Part shown: in pieces, positions 26,686-35,492 of the stretch
Layout: each line of letters begins with the position of its first letter
Position numbering within the stretch: position 1 is the stretch's first letter
Source of the DNA: an uncultured Porphyromonadaceae bacterium
Lineage (GTDB): Bacteria > Bacteroidota > Bacteroidia > Bacteroidales > Muribaculaceae
DNA: 50,836 nt
Assembly (NCBI GenBank): GCA_947174235.1
Contig: CAMWID010000017.1
Location: 1 to 50,836, forward strand
Direction of reading: 5' to 3'
Notes under the pieces: model-generated
What the model saw: the letters and a program-made list of their open reading frames with translations, nothing else
Told to the model about the DNA's origin: nothing
Database searches by the model: none
Program-made: the position numbers and the translations under genes

Positions 26686-26723
26686 ACATACGATCCTAAA
26701 CATACGATCTTAAAGAAAAAAAC

Positions 26724-28733
26724 ATGAAAATTTCAAAATACAGCATATTGAAGGGATTCTCAGCCGTGGCTGCGGTATCGATGCTTTCCGGCTGCTCTGA
26801 CAATTTCCTTGAGCAGGATCCCCTCTCGTTTTTCGAACCTACGAAAACGTATACAACGGAGGCAGGTCTGAAATCGGCTCTCGCACAGTGCGACCTCCAT
26901 TATAAGACAATGCTGATGGACGGCAACGGCAACGTGCTTCCTATCGCATCGGTATATTTTATGTCCGATATAGGTCTCTATGCCAAGACTGACGCGGGCG
27001 GCGGCATAATGGATGACTTCGCCAACAAGATCACTCCTACTTCCGGTATGGCAGGCGGTGGCGACTCGAATGCAATGAGCCGTTTCTATTCGGAGTCTTG
27101 CAACGGTATCAAATATGCCAACACAGTCCTCTCATATGTGGATCAGGTGGAAGGTCTTGCCGAGGATGTGAAAAACGAATACAAGGGACGTGCATATTTC
27201 CACAGGGCATACAAGTATTATCATATGGTGCTTCTGTTTGGCGACATACCTTTGATCACCAAGATCATCGACAAGGCGAAACAGGATTATCAGTCCACAT
27301 CGAAGGAAGCTATCTTCAAGATGCTCGTGCATGACCTCGAGTTTGCGGTGGAACACGTGCCAAGCCAGAAAGACATGCCTTATTACGGACCTGTCAACAA
27401 AGAGGCGTGCATGCAGCTTCTCGTGAAGTGCTATCTCACAGTAGGAGAGTTCGCCAAGGCGGAGACTATGGCTTCGGATCTTATCAATAATCATGGACTC
27501 GCCCTCATGCAGCAGCCTTTCGGAGAATTTGTTCCTTCAGGCAACCCCGAGACATGGAATGTGGAGAGAAACGTGATGTGGGATCTTCACAGAGGTCAGA
27601 ACATCGCCATTTCCGCAAATACGGAGACCATTCTTCCTATCCTGAACTATCACAACGAGAATTTCACCCAGTATCTTACCATGCGTGCCCTCGGAGTGCA
27701 CTGGAGCAACGGTGACATCATGGATCCCTCTGGGATTGGCTCGCCCACATACAACTGGTCGCGCGGAGACGGTGAGTACAGCTCGGATCTTGACTGGCTC
27801 AGGGTTCTCGGCAGAGGTATCGGCTGCTTCCGTACATCTCACCATTACAACAAGACAATCTGGAGCTATGACGGAGAGGTGGACACACAGGACCTTCGCC
27901 ACAACCGTGCCATCGGCAACTGGGTCGAGATGGAAGACATAAGGTATAACAGGAAAAATTCACCGTTCTATGGCAAGAACATGCAGCTTTATGCTACGGA
28001 AGACTATGTTGACGCTAATGGCAATGTCACGATAGAGAAGGGTACGCTCCTTTGCCGAGACACCATCCGCAGCTGGTATCCTATTCCACTTTACAAGATG
28101 TATATTCTTGACCAGGCGGCTGAGGAAAACTGGTGGGCTAACCAGTTCAACGGCGCCACAATGGGATCAGTGCCTTCCAACGGCAATATGTACCTGTTCC
28201 GTCTCGCCGAGACATACCTTCTCCGTGCTGAGGCTAAGTTCTATCAGGGTAACGCTTCAGGCGCCGCTCAGGATGTCAATGTTGTTCGTCAGCGTGCTAA
28301 CGCCAAGAAAATGTTCAGCACTGTCACTATCGGCGACATCTGCGACGAACGTGCGAGGGAACTCTATATGGAGGAATGGCGTCAGCCGGAACTTACCCGT
28401 ATCTCATGGTGTCTTGCCCGCAGCGGTCAACCGGATGAGTGGGGCAACACGTATTCTCTTGACAATTGGGACAAGCAGAGCGGCACTGACCTTCAGGGTG
28501 GCAGCTATTGGTTCCAGAGATGTGTGCGCTACAGCATCTTCAACCATGGTCCGATCCTCTCAAAGGTGGAGCTGAACTATCAGGTAGACAAGCACAATCT
28601 GTTCTGGCCTGTACCCAATTCAGTCATCACAGCCAACATCGGGGCAAAACTCCGTCAGAATTACGGTTACGACGGATATGATGCCAATGTCCCCATGTAT
28701 GAAGACTGGGAAGAAGCTGTTGCGAATGAGTAA
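26724..28733 (+). CDS. SusD/RagB-like surface glycan-binding lipoprotein
   Basis: The 669-residue protein begins with a lipoprotein signal whose lipobox is LSGC (Cys24). The mature N-terminus NFLEQDPLSFF and the helical tetratricopeptide-like body with YFHRAYKYYHMVLLFGDIPLI are typical of SusD. The C-terminal part has RLAETYLLRAEAKFYQGNA and ARELYMEEWRQPELTR, conserved in the RagB/SusD family. It sits on top of the SusC barrel as a lid and binds the incoming glycan. It is somewhat longer than the usual 500-600 residues. It follows susC in one operon and is ended by a strong terminator. Confidence 0.96.
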   Translation: MKISKYSILKGFSAVAAVSMLSGCSDNFLEQDPLSFFEPTKTYTTEAGLKSALAQCDLHYKTMLMDGNGNVLPIASVYFMSDIGLYAKTDAGGGIMDDFANKITPTSGMAGGGDSNAMSRFYSESCNGIKYANTVLSYVDQVEGLAEDVKNEYKGRAYFHRAYKYYHMVLLFGDIPLITKIIDKAKQDYQSTSKEAIFKMLVHDLEFAVEHVPSQKDMPYYGPVNKEACMQLLVKCYLTVGEFAKAETMASDLINNHGLALMQQPFGEFVPSGNPETWNVERNVMWDLHRGQNIAISANTETILPILNYHNENFTQYLTMRALGVHWSNGDIMDPSGIGSPTYNWSRGDGEYSSDLDWLRVLGRGIGCFRTSHHYNKTIWSYDGEVDTQDLRHNRAIGNWVEMEDIRYNRKNSPFYGKNMQLYATEDYVDANGNVTIEKGTLLCRDTIRSWYPIPLYKMYILDQAAEENWWANQFNGATMGSVPSNGNMYLFRLAETYLLRAEAKFYQGNASGAAQDVNVVRQRANAKKMFSTVTIGDICDERARELYMEEWRQPELTRISWCLARSGQPDEWGNTYSLDNWDKQSGTDLQGGSYWFQRCVRYSIFNHGPILSKVELNYQVDKHNLFWPVPNSVITANIGAKLRQNYGYDGYDANVPMYEDWEEAVANE

Positions 28734-28753
28734 AAACTCATATCGAAATCAAT

Positions 28754-28791
28754 AAAAAAATTCCTCTTCATTTGAAGGGGAATTTTTTTTT
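28754..28791 (+). terminator. terminator after susD
   Basis: An AT-flanked stem (AAAAAAATTCCTCTTC pairing with GAAGGGGAATTTTTTT) with a tiny loop ends in a T-run. It separates susCD from the GH105 fusion gene, which has its own promoter box. Confidence 0.85.
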
Positions 28792-28926
28792 GCGGCTATA
28801 CATTTCGGATAAAAAGCTATAAGACTATCAATATCCGTAAAAATTTTTAAACAACTTCAATGTATGTTGACATAAAATTATACTTTTTTGAATGATAAAA
28901 TCCCTTATGGAAGCTACATTTATTAT

Positions 28927-28934
28927 TAAATTTG
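28927..28934 (+). promoter_or_regulatory. -7 box of the GH105-GH154 gene
   Basis: TAAATTTG followed by C matches the downstream box. Transcription would start near 28938, which excludes the ATG-less longer frame opening at 28932 and leaves ATGs at 28995 and 29010 as starts. Confidence 0.55.
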
Positions 28935-28994
28935 CAAAGAAGATGCCTCTTAAAGAAGCATAGACTTCGATTAACGGAACAAAACCCAATAATC

Positions 28995-31340
28995 ATGAAT
29001 CTCGATATAATGAAAAGTATTTTAAAATCTTTACCGATCGTTGTCGCGGCTGTGTCGATGAGCATTGCCGTCGAGGCGGCTCCCAAACAACCGGATGCGC
29101 TTAAGGAGGCTTCCGATGTGAGGGGGATTATTTCCAAAGTAAACAATTACTGGCAGAAGAACAACAAAGCTGAGGTGAATCCTTTCTGGCACCATGCAGC
29201 TTATCACACCGGCAATATGGAGGCGTATCGCCTGACCGGCAATCAGGAATGGCTGGACTATACTCAGCGCTGGGCAGAACACAATGAGTGGAAAGGCGCA
29301 AAAAGTGCAGACCGCAGTAAATGGAAATATGATTATGGCGAGACCGACGAGCATGTGCTTTTCGGCGACTGGCAGATATGTTTCCAGACATATGCCGACC
29401 TTTACAATATCCTCCCCGACGACAAGAGAATCCGCAGGGCAAGGGAAGTGATGGAATATCAGATGTCGACTCCCAACAACGATTACTGGTGGTGGGCTGA
29501 CGGTCTTTACATGGTCATGCCGGTGATGACCAAGATGTATAAGATCACAGACAATAGGAAATATCTTGACAAACTTTACGAATACATCACTTTCTCCGAC
29601 AGCATAATGTTTGATGCAGATGAAAATCTGTATTATCGCGATGCAAAGTACACCTATCCCAAACATGAGAGTGTGAACGGGAAGAAAGATTTCTGGGCGA
29701 GAGGTGACGGCTGGGTGCTTGCCGGACTTGCAAAAGTGCTTCAGGATCTTCCTGCTGAATATAACCATAGAGATTTTTTCGAGAAAAGATATAAGGACAT
29801 GGCGGACGCTGTGGTGGCATGCCAGCAGCCTGAAGGGTATTGGACCCGTTCTATGCTTGACAAGGACCATGCTCCGGGGCCTGAGACTTCGGGCACAGCA
29901 TTCTTTACTTATGGTCTCCTTTGGGGAATAAACAACGGCTACCTCACCGATTCAAAATACATGGATTCGGCTCGTAAGGGTTGGAATTATCTTAAGACGA
30001 CAGCGCTTCAGAAAGATGGCAGGGTTGGTTACGTGCAGCCGATTGGGGAGAAGGCTATTCCCGGTCAGGTGGTGGATGCAAATTCCACAGCTGATTTCGG
30101 TGTAGGGGCGTTCCTTCTTGCTGCATGCGAATATGTAAGGATGCTTGAGTCTGACCATTCGCAGGACCGCGCCTATTGGGTAGACCTTCTGTACAAGATG
30201 GCTCATCCTGTGCTTAGCAATATGTCGAAGGGTGAGCTTCAGAAGAATATGCTCGTGGAGGTGAGCCCCAACTGGGACGGCAGAAACAAAGGCGTGACTT
30301 ATATGGAGACATTCGGCAGACTTATGGCAGGTATCGCGCCCTGGCTGTCTCTTCCGGATGACGCCACCGCTGAAGGAGCTAAGAGAAAGGAGCTTCGTGA
30401 GATGGCTCTCGCGTCGTATAAGAACGCTGTGGATCCCGCAAGTCCGGATTATCTTCTCTGGAGAGGGCACGGTCAGGCTCTTGTGGACGCTGCGTATGTG
30501 GCGGAAAGTTTTCTCCGAGGATATGACGCGCTTTGGATGCCGCTTGACGAGACAACCAAGAAACGTTATGTAGAGGAATTTACCCAGCTGCGCCGTGTGG
30601 ATCCACCTTATACCAACTGGCTGCTTTTCTCTTCCACCATTGAGAGCTTTCTTGCCAAAGCGGGTGCCGAATGTGATGAATATCGCGTCAACTCTGCTAT
30701 CAGAAAGACAGAGGAATGGTATGTAGGCGACGGCTGGTATGCCGACGGTCCCTCTTTCGCATATGATTATTACAGCAGCTATGTCTTTCATCCCATGATG
30801 CTTGAGACGCTTCAGGCAATGAAAGATGCCGGCAAATACACTCGCATTCACTATAGCAAATACTATAACAGGGCGATAAAAAGAACTCAAAAGTTTGCGA
30901 TTGTACTTGAAAGAATGATTTCACCTGAAGGAACCTTCCCTGTGTTCGGACGGTCGATACCTTACCGTATGGCGACCCTTCAGCCGCTTGCGTTGATGGC
31001 ATGGTATGAAAAACTCCCCTCCGGGCTTACCAACGGACAGGTGCGTTCCGCTCTTACAGCTGTTATGAAAAGAATGTTTGACGGAAAGGAAAATTTCAAC
31101 GAGGGTGGCTTTCTTACGATAGGTTTTTCCGGCAGGCAACCAAACATTGCTGACTGGTATACCAACAACGGCTCTCTCTACATGACCTCACTTTCATTCC
31201 TTCCTCTTGGACTTCCGGCAACACATCCATTCTGGACTGACGCTCCGGCGGCATGGACCAACAAGAAGGCGTGGGGTGGCGAACCCTTCCCGAAGGACCA
31301 CCATTGGGGTGATGGTGAAAAAATCCACGATCTTTTCTAA
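28995..31340 (+). CDS. GH105 unsaturated uronyl hydrolase fused to a DUF2264/GH154 domain
   Basis: The start at 28995 (or 29010) gives a signal ending near VEA-APKQ, so the protein is secreted to the periplasm. Residues about 35-390 are an (alpha/alpha)6 barrel of GH105, with YWWWADGLYM (Asp about 169) and FWARGDGWVLAGLA (Asp about 238) as the catalytic region and TSGTAFFTYGLLWGI as a further core motif. Residues about 395-781 match DUF2264, the domain I recall as GH154 beta-glucuronidase (MLVEVSPNWDGRNKGVTYMET, DYLLWRGHGQALVD, GWYADGPSFAYDYYSSYVFHP). GH105 removes 4,5-unsaturated uronic acid, and GH154 removes glucuronate. A fusion of the two would clear both kinds of acidic cap. It is in the PUL behind susCD. 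Each activity is inferred from family. Confidence 0.88.
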   Translation: MNLDIMKSILKSLPIVVAAVSMSIAVEAAPKQPDALKEASDVRGIISKVNNYWQKNNKAEVNPFWHHAAYHTGNMEAYRLTGNQEWLDYTQRWAEHNEWKGAKSADRSKWKYDYGETDEHVLFGDWQICFQTYADLYNILPDDKRIRRAREVMEYQMSTPNNDYWWWADGLYMVMPVMTKMYKITDNRKYLDKLYEYITFSDSIMFDADENLYYRDAKYTYPKHESVNGKKDFWARGDGWVLAGLAKVLQDLPAEYNHRDFFEKRYKDMADAVVACQQPEGYWTRSMLDKDHAPGPETSGTAFFTYGLLWGINNGYLTDSKYMDSARKGWNYLKTTALQKDGRVGYVQPIGEKAIPGQVVDANSTADFGVGAFLLAACEYVRMLESDHSQDRAYWVDLLYKMAHPVLSNMSKGELQKNMLVEVSPNWDGRNKGVTYMETFGRLMAGIAPWLSLPDDATAEGAKRKELREMALASYKNAVDPASPDYLLWRGHGQALVDAAYVAESFLRGYDALWMPLDETTKKRYVEEFTQLRRVDPPYTNWLLFSSTIESFLAKAGAECDEYRVNSAIRKTEEWYVGDGWYADGPSFAYDYYSSYVFHPMMLETLQAMKDAGKYTRIHYSKYYNRAIKRTQKFAIVLERMISPEGTFPVFGRSIPYRMATLQPLALMAWYEKLPSGLTNGQVRSALTAVMKRMFDGKENFNEGGFLTIGFSGRQPNIADWYTNNGSLYMTSLSFLPLGLPATHPFWTDAPAAWTNKKAWGGEPFPKDHHWGDGEKIHDLF

Positions 31341-31375
31341 AAAAAATTATAACATAAAAAATTATAACATAAGAG

Positions 31376-31408
31376 GCGGCGACTTCCGGGATAAGAGGAA
31401 GCCGCCGT
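31376..31408. terminator. terminator between the PUL and the kinase gene
   Basis: Stem CGGCGACTTCC pairs with GGAAGCCGCCG with one mismatch, followed by TTTTTA on plus. It serves the GH105 fusion gene and lies at the 3' end of the convergent kinase gene, which stops at 31411. Confidence 0.8.
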
Positions 31409-31410
31409 TT

Positions 31411-32403
31411 TTATTGAGCCGGCAATGTGATATGGATTGACAATCCTTTGCCCGGATGATTGTGTAAGCGGATCTCTCCGCCGTGCAATCGTATAATCTG
31501 TCGGCTTAGGAACAGTCCTATCCCGCTACCGTTTTTCTTGGTTGTTACAAAAGGTTGGAATGGATTCTTTGCGATTTCGTCAGGAAGCCCTTTTCCGTTG
31601 TCGGCTATCATAATAAGACTCCTGCCTGACGATCTTGTCGCAGTGATATTTACACAAGGTTGAGGATTATCCTTTACAGCTTCCAATGAATTCTTGATAA
31701 GGTTGACCATCACCTGAGACAGCAGACTATCGTCGATGAATAAGACAGTTTCCGCACCAATATTATAATCCACTATCCCCTTGCGGGTAAACATGGATTC
31801 CTCAATGCACGAAATAGATTTCTGAAGTTTGTGGAAAAAGGATGCTGCGTCTACCGGTTTTTGTTCAGGTGGAGGCAAATGTGTAAGTGCATGATAAGAA
31901 TCAAGAAATCGTTTTATCCCCTCACTCTGACTTTTGATAATTTCCACCGCCTCTTTTCTTTCAGGTTCTCCATAGTTGCCGGGATTGTCATGCATATCTG
32001 TAGATAAGGCTACAATAGGAGCTATTGCGTTTCTCATCTCGTGGGTCATGACCCTGAGAATCCGGTCGTAATAAAGCTTCCGGGTTTCCAGCTCTCTTTT
32101 GTTTTTCACATACATGGCTGTGATCCGGTTCATACTTTGTGCCATTTCAAACAGTTCGGCATCATTTGTGTCGGCTTCAAACCTCATGCTCGTGTCATTC
32201 ATCTCCAACCCTCTCACAAATGATGACATAGAATTGATCAGTTTGCTTATAAACGATTGGTTTATAAAGATGAATATGGGAATGGTCAGAGAAATTAAAA
32301 TCCCCGGCGCTACATGATGTGCGGAGAATGTTATTGCCGCGCATGCCGAAGCAACTACAATTGCCAAAAGTGTCAGGAATATTTTAAGTTTGAGATGTTT
32401 CAC
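31411..32403 (-). CDS. sensor histidine kinase (NtrB/NtrY-like)
   Basis: The start codon is GTG at 32403..32401 and overlaps the regulator stop as GTGA. The 330-residue protein has two membrane helices in the first 55 residues with only a very short periplasmic turn, a HAMP-like linker, and a kinase core: H-box MTHEMRNAIAPI, N-box MVNLIKNSLEAV, G1 DNGKGLP and G2 GSGIGLFLSRQI. The HExxN form of the H-box is typical of NtrB-type kinases. With so little periplasmic sequence, it probably senses something in the membrane or cytoplasm. It is cotranscribed with the response regulator and faces the efflux genes, so it may control them. Confidence 0.92.
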   Translation of the reverse strand: MKHLKLKIFLTLLAIVVASACAAITFSAHHVAPGILISLTIPIFIFINQSFISKLINSMSSFVRGLEMNDTSMRFEADTNDAELFEMAQSMNRITAMYVKNKRELETRKLYYDRILRVMTHEMRNAIAPIVALSTDMHDNPGNYGEPERKEAVEIIKSQSEGIKRFLDSYHALTHLPPPEQKPVDAASFFHKLQKSISCIEESMFTRKGIVDYNIGAETVLFIDDSLLSQVMVNLIKNSLEAVKDNPQPCVNITATRSSGRSLIMIADNGKGLPDEIAKNPFQPFVTTKKNGSGIGLFLSRQIIRLHGGEIRLHNHPGKGLSIHITLPAQ

Positions 32404-32984
32404 TTCTTCTTTAGAATATTATAAAGTGTCTGTCGGTTGACTCCCAACTTTTCAGCTGCAGCTGAGAGGTTGCCGCCGCACATGTCGATCACATGTCTGA
32501 TATGCGACATTTTAAGCTCATCAAGAGTCATGTCATTTTGGAGCTTCTCCTTTTCCTCTATTTTACGTGCGTTTGCCATAGATTCACGCTGAAGGAGTGT
32601 TTCCCTGTTTTTCTTGATTGCACGGTGAAGTTTGTCTATCAGATCTTTATTGTCCCAAGGTTTGGTCACAAAATCTTCGGCTCCGTTTTTCATGGCTTCC
32701 ACTGCAAGGGGGACATCACCGAAAGCGGTGATAAGCACAACTGCAGGAGCTTTCTCCCTTTCTTTTATATGGGAGAGCCAGAAAAGACCTTCGCTTCCAT
32801 CAAGATGAGTATTGTCGAAATTCATGTCAAGAAGCACGGCGTCCACATTTCCCGCATTGAGAATTGCAGGGATAAGTTTTGGGTCGCCGACAGTGGCGAC
32901 TTCATCAAATTCTTTCGCCAGGAGCAGCTTAAGCGTGGTCCTGACAGCCGCATTATCGTCAATAATCAATAATTTCATGTTCAA
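32400..32984 (-). CDS. short response regulator: receiver plus Fis-type helix-turn-helix, no AAA domain
   Basis: The 194-residue protein has a receiver domain (acidic pair Asp9-Asp10, phosphoacceptor Asp53 in VLLDMNF, Thr in LITAFGD, Lys in TKPW), a charged coiled linker (residues 130-155) and a C-terminal HTH_8 (NLSAAAEKLGVNRQTLYNIL). NtrC-type regulators carry a sigma-54 AAA ATPase between these parts, and it is absent here, giving the PrrA/RegA architecture. The HTH motif is intact, so it should bind DNA. The ATG at 32984 or the one two codons in could be the start. A promoter lies just upstream. Probable targets are the divergent lipoprotein and efflux genes. Confidence 0.92.
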   Translation of the reverse strand: MNMKLLIIDDNAAVRTTLKLLLAKEFDEVATVGDPKLIPAILNAGNVDAVLLDMNFDNTHLDGSEGLFWLSHIKEREKAPAVVLITAFGDVPLAVEAMKNGAEDFVTKPWDNKDLIDKLHRAIKKNRETLLQRESMANARKIEEKEKLQNDMTLDELKMSHIRHVIDMCGGNLSAAAEKLGVNRQTLYNILKKK

Positions 32985-32999
32985 AAATTTTTCTCAATG

Positions 33000-33029
33000 C
33001 AAAAATACAATAAAATTCAATTTTCCAAC
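33000..33029 (-). promoter_or_regulatory. promoter of the regulator-kinase operon
   Basis: GTTG (33029..33026) and TATTTTTG (33007..33000) on the minus strand are spaced 18 bases apart, close to the consensus. The leader to the ATG at 32984 is about 12 bases. Confidence 0.55.
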
Positions 33030-33236
33030 CCTGCCATCTCAAAATTTTACAATGCTAATTGCGATGACTGAATATAATGCATTATTAATTATGCATTGAG
33101 AAGAAAAGTTAAGTTCTCATTTCAGGTATTTGTCCAAAGACAGGACACCGGTTTCCTCCTCACTCACAAAAATCATGAATGGAATGATTGTGATATATAT
33201 CTATATGGAGTGGTTATGGTTATTTTAAAACAATCG

Positions 33237-33272
33237 GGTAGCTTGTCCGTTATATATGACGTACAAGCTACC
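33237..33272. repeat. 36-nt near-perfect palindrome before the META lipoprotein gene
   Basis: Sixteen of eighteen base pairs match around the centre 33254/33255, with ten perfect outer pairs (GGTAGCTTGT / ACAAGCTACC). A -7-like TATAGTTTG follows at 33281-33289. It lies about 85 bases upstream of the lipoprotein start, in the gap 33008-33354, and looks like a large operator or a stable RNA hairpin. The gap also contains a 7-bp inverted repeat (AATGCAT/ATGCATT, 33076-33097). Confidence 0.65.
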
Positions 33273-33354
33273 TTGAGGAGTATAGTTTGCGCTTTTATCC
33301 ATTTATTACATTATGATATTTAAAGAATTGATTTATTTAAAGAAACATATAGAA

Positions 33355-33834
33355 ATGAAAAAATTGGGAATTACATTTGCTGCTTTGGCGGCAGCCGGTA
33401 TGATCTTGGGATCATGCACAGGAAAGACATCAAAGGAACTTATTGAAGAGAGTCCCACAAAAGATTTCTCTATAGTAGGACAATGGCGTATGGAGAATAT
33501 AGCCGTAAATGATTCTGATTATGTAAGACCGGCAGTAGTTACACCGGATGAGGAACAGTATGTGGTCTTTACTGACAGCACTTATTCCTTCCACACCAAT
33601 TGCAATACGATATTCGGATATTACACACTTTCCGGTGATTCTCTGAAATTTGATGATGGCGGTATGACTCGTATGGCGTGTCCAAATATGGAATCTGAAC
33701 AGATTTTGATACGTGTCATTCCTGATATCCAGACTTATGAGGTGCAGAATGACTCAGTGGTTCGTCTTAACGGCACAACGCCTGCCGAATGCATACTTTT
33801 GGTAAAGGAATTAAACAGTATGGCAGCAGAATAA
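33355..33834 (+). CDS. META/HslJ-domain lipoprotein
   Basis: The ATG at 33355 gives a lipoprotein signal with lipobox LGSC (Cys21); the frame open from 33313 does not. The mature protein of about 139 residues has a META-like fold: IVGQWRMENI, SFHTNCNTIFGYYTLSGDSL and the GGMTRMACPNMESEQI block typical of HslJ. Two cysteines (CN and ACP) may form a disulfide. Such proteins are linked to envelope stress and drug tolerance in other bacteria. The gene stands alone between the regulator pair and the efflux operon and is followed by a terminator, so it has its own promoter. Its role here is unknown. Confidence 0.85.
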   Translation: MKKLGITFAALAAAGMILGSCTGKTSKELIEESPTKDFSIVGQWRMENIAVNDSDYVRPAVVTPDEEQYVVFTDSTYSFHTNCNTIFGYYTLSGDSLKFDDGGMTRMACPNMESEQILIRVIPDIQTYEVQNDSVVRLNGTTPAECILLVKELNSMAAE

Positions 33835-33885
33835 TATTTGCGGAACCAAACGTGTGATCGCGATAATGAATCTGTAAATGTCATT

Positions 33886-33914
33886 TAGCCGCAGGGTGAC
33901 GAACCCTGCGGCTA
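33886..33914 (+). terminator. terminator after the META lipoprotein gene
   Basis: A 12-bp perfect stem (TAGCCGCAGGGT / ACCCTGCGGCTA) with a five-base loop is followed by TTTTGTTG. Confidence 0.85.
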
Positions 33915-34162
33915 TTTTGTTGTTCGCCCGACATGGGCGTGGTGGAAGTCCCGGTGCGATCCCTACGACCGCGAAATTTTGAGGGACGCTTATCATGTAT
34001 AATATTTGAGCTGTTAGCGCAGTATACGATCCTACATGCCGAAGATTATTGTTTTTGCGATAAAAGCGAATGTCATTTGGAACGCTGTCTAATTTTTAGA
34101 CATTTTTTGTCTTGAAAAGCGGATTTCATGCCGGGAATAATGTGGTGTCGGTATAGTGGATG

Positions 34163-34170
34163 TAATTTTG
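34163..34170 (+). promoter_or_regulatory. -7 box of the efflux operon
   Basis: TAATTTTG followed by CGGC ends only four bases before the first possible ATG (34175). Transcription should start near 34174. No TTTG partner is visible 19-21 bases upstream, so activation may be needed. Confidence 0.55.
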
Positions 34171-34201
34171 CGGCATGAAAAATCATAAATTCAGATTCCG
34201 C

Positions 34202-35488
34202 ATGAGACTACATGTTTTCATATCATTGCTCTTGTTTGCAGGTCATGGCGTATACGCGCAGATGTCGCTTAACGACTGCCTCATATATGCCAGAGATCAT
34301 GCCCATAAAAATATTATCAGCCGTCTTGAAATTGACAGGGCGAAGGCTGATGTAAGGCTGACGGCATCCAATCTTATGCCGTATGTCTCAATGTCGGCAA
34401 GCGGTAATATGAGTTTCGGTCGTAATATAGATCCGGAAACAAATACCTACGACAACAAGCAGACGTTGTCAACGGGATTCGGACTACAGATGTCCGTACC
34501 TCTTTTTGACGGACTCGTGAACATCAACAATCTTAAATCCGCACGGGTGGCGAGAGAGCGTCTCCGGCAGTCCGCCCGTATAGATGAGGATGCCATATCC
34601 ATGGAAGTGATAAGGGCGTTCTATCAGGTTTCGTATTGTAAAGCCATGACGCTCCAGATGGAAGAGCAGCTCAACCGTGACAGGGAAGATCTCAAGGCTA
34701 CCGAGAGAGGTGTGGAGATAGGTAGTAAAAGCGGTGCCGATGTGGCTGAGCTGAAAGCTATTGTGGCAAACGACGAATATGAACTGCTCAATCAGCGGAA
34801 TCTTCTTGCCAAGGCATATCTCAACCTACGTTCACTCATGGGAATGGATCTCACGGACGAGCCCCTTGACCTTGTGGAGACGGATGTAGAGGAGGAGAAT
34901 ACAGAGACCGTGAAACATCCTAAGATAGCGGAGGCGGAATTGGCTGTGAAAGGTAGCCGGTATGACCTCAGAGCCGCCAAGGGAAGCTATTTCCCGTCAA
35001 TATCACTAAACGGCGGTGTCTCTACTTCATATTACAAAATGATAAATACCCATGCAGTCTATCCATCGTTTGCCAGACAATGGCGCGACAATTTAGGCGA
35101 GTACGTTGGACTTTCTTTCTCATTTCCGATTTTCAACGGATTTGCATCCGCAAATAAGGTGAGACGCGCGTCGATAGCCTTGAAAGAAAATGAAGTGAGA
35201 CTGGAACAGACGATATATCAGCTTGAAAAGGAAACCAGAGAGGCGGAACTCGACTATCTCTCTTCATCAGATGAACTTGATGCCGCCACACGCAGGCTTG
35301 AGGCGGAAGAGATAGCGTTCACAGCCACAAGACGTAAATTCGAGCTCGGGCAGTCGTCGGCGATAGATTTATATACGTCGGCAAGCAAGCTCGCGGCTGC
35401 AAAAGCGGGGGTGGAAGGTAAAAGGATTCAAAAGATTATCAATCTGATAACTTTGAGATATTGTAAAGGTGGAAAACTGATAAATTAA
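34202..35488 (+). CDS. TolC-like outer-membrane efflux protein
   Basis: The start is set at 34202 (MRLHVFISLLLFAGHGVYAQ), which gives a standard signal peptide and a 28-base leader after the promoter box; ATG 34175 would be leaderless but cannot be excluded. The 428-residue protein has the two-repeat TolC layout: an N-terminal helix MSLNDCLIYARDHA, DGLVNINNLKSARVARERL as the first barrel-to-helix turn, and FNGFASANKVRRASIALKE as the matching second one. It would form the outer-membrane tunnel. It is first in an operon with adaptor (four-base gap), permease, ATPase and second permease. The substrate is unknown. Confidence 0.9.
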   Translation: MRLHVFISLLLFAGHGVYAQMSLNDCLIYARDHAHKNIISRLEIDRAKADVRLTASNLMPYVSMSASGNMSFGRNIDPETNTYDNKQTLSTGFGLQMSVPLFDGLVNINNLKSARVARERLRQSARIDEDAISMEVIRAFYQVSYCKAMTLQMEEQLNRDREDLKATERGVEIGSKSGADVAELKAIVANDEYELLNQRNLLAKAYLNLRSLMGMDLTDEPLDLVETDVEEENTETVKHPKIAEAELAVKGSRYDLRAAKGSYFPSISLNGGVSTSYYKMINTHAVYPSFARQWRDNLGEYVGLSFSFPIFNGFASANKVRRASIALKENEVRLEQTIYQLEKETREAELDYLSSSDELDAATRRLEAEEIAFTATRRKFELGQSSAIDLYTSASKLAAAKAGVEGKRIQKIINLITLRYCKGGKLIN

Positions 35489-35492
35489 AGAT

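Larger units (their letters stand above)
33835..34174. other. intergenic gap before the efflux operon
   Basis: The gap holds the terminator at 33886-33914, a GC-rich stretch at 33921-33971 without a recognisable gene, and the -7 box at 34163. I see no RNA gene that I can support. Confidence 0.5.

Noticed and set aside
31341-31372. Direct repeat of an ATTATAACATAA motif after the GH105 fusion gene
   Set aside because: Short, AT-rich and next to a terminator; likely slippage with no clear role.
33933-34115. 60-residue plus-strand frame in the gap before the efflux operon
   Set aside because: No ribosome-binding site, no promoter box in front and no recognisable motif.
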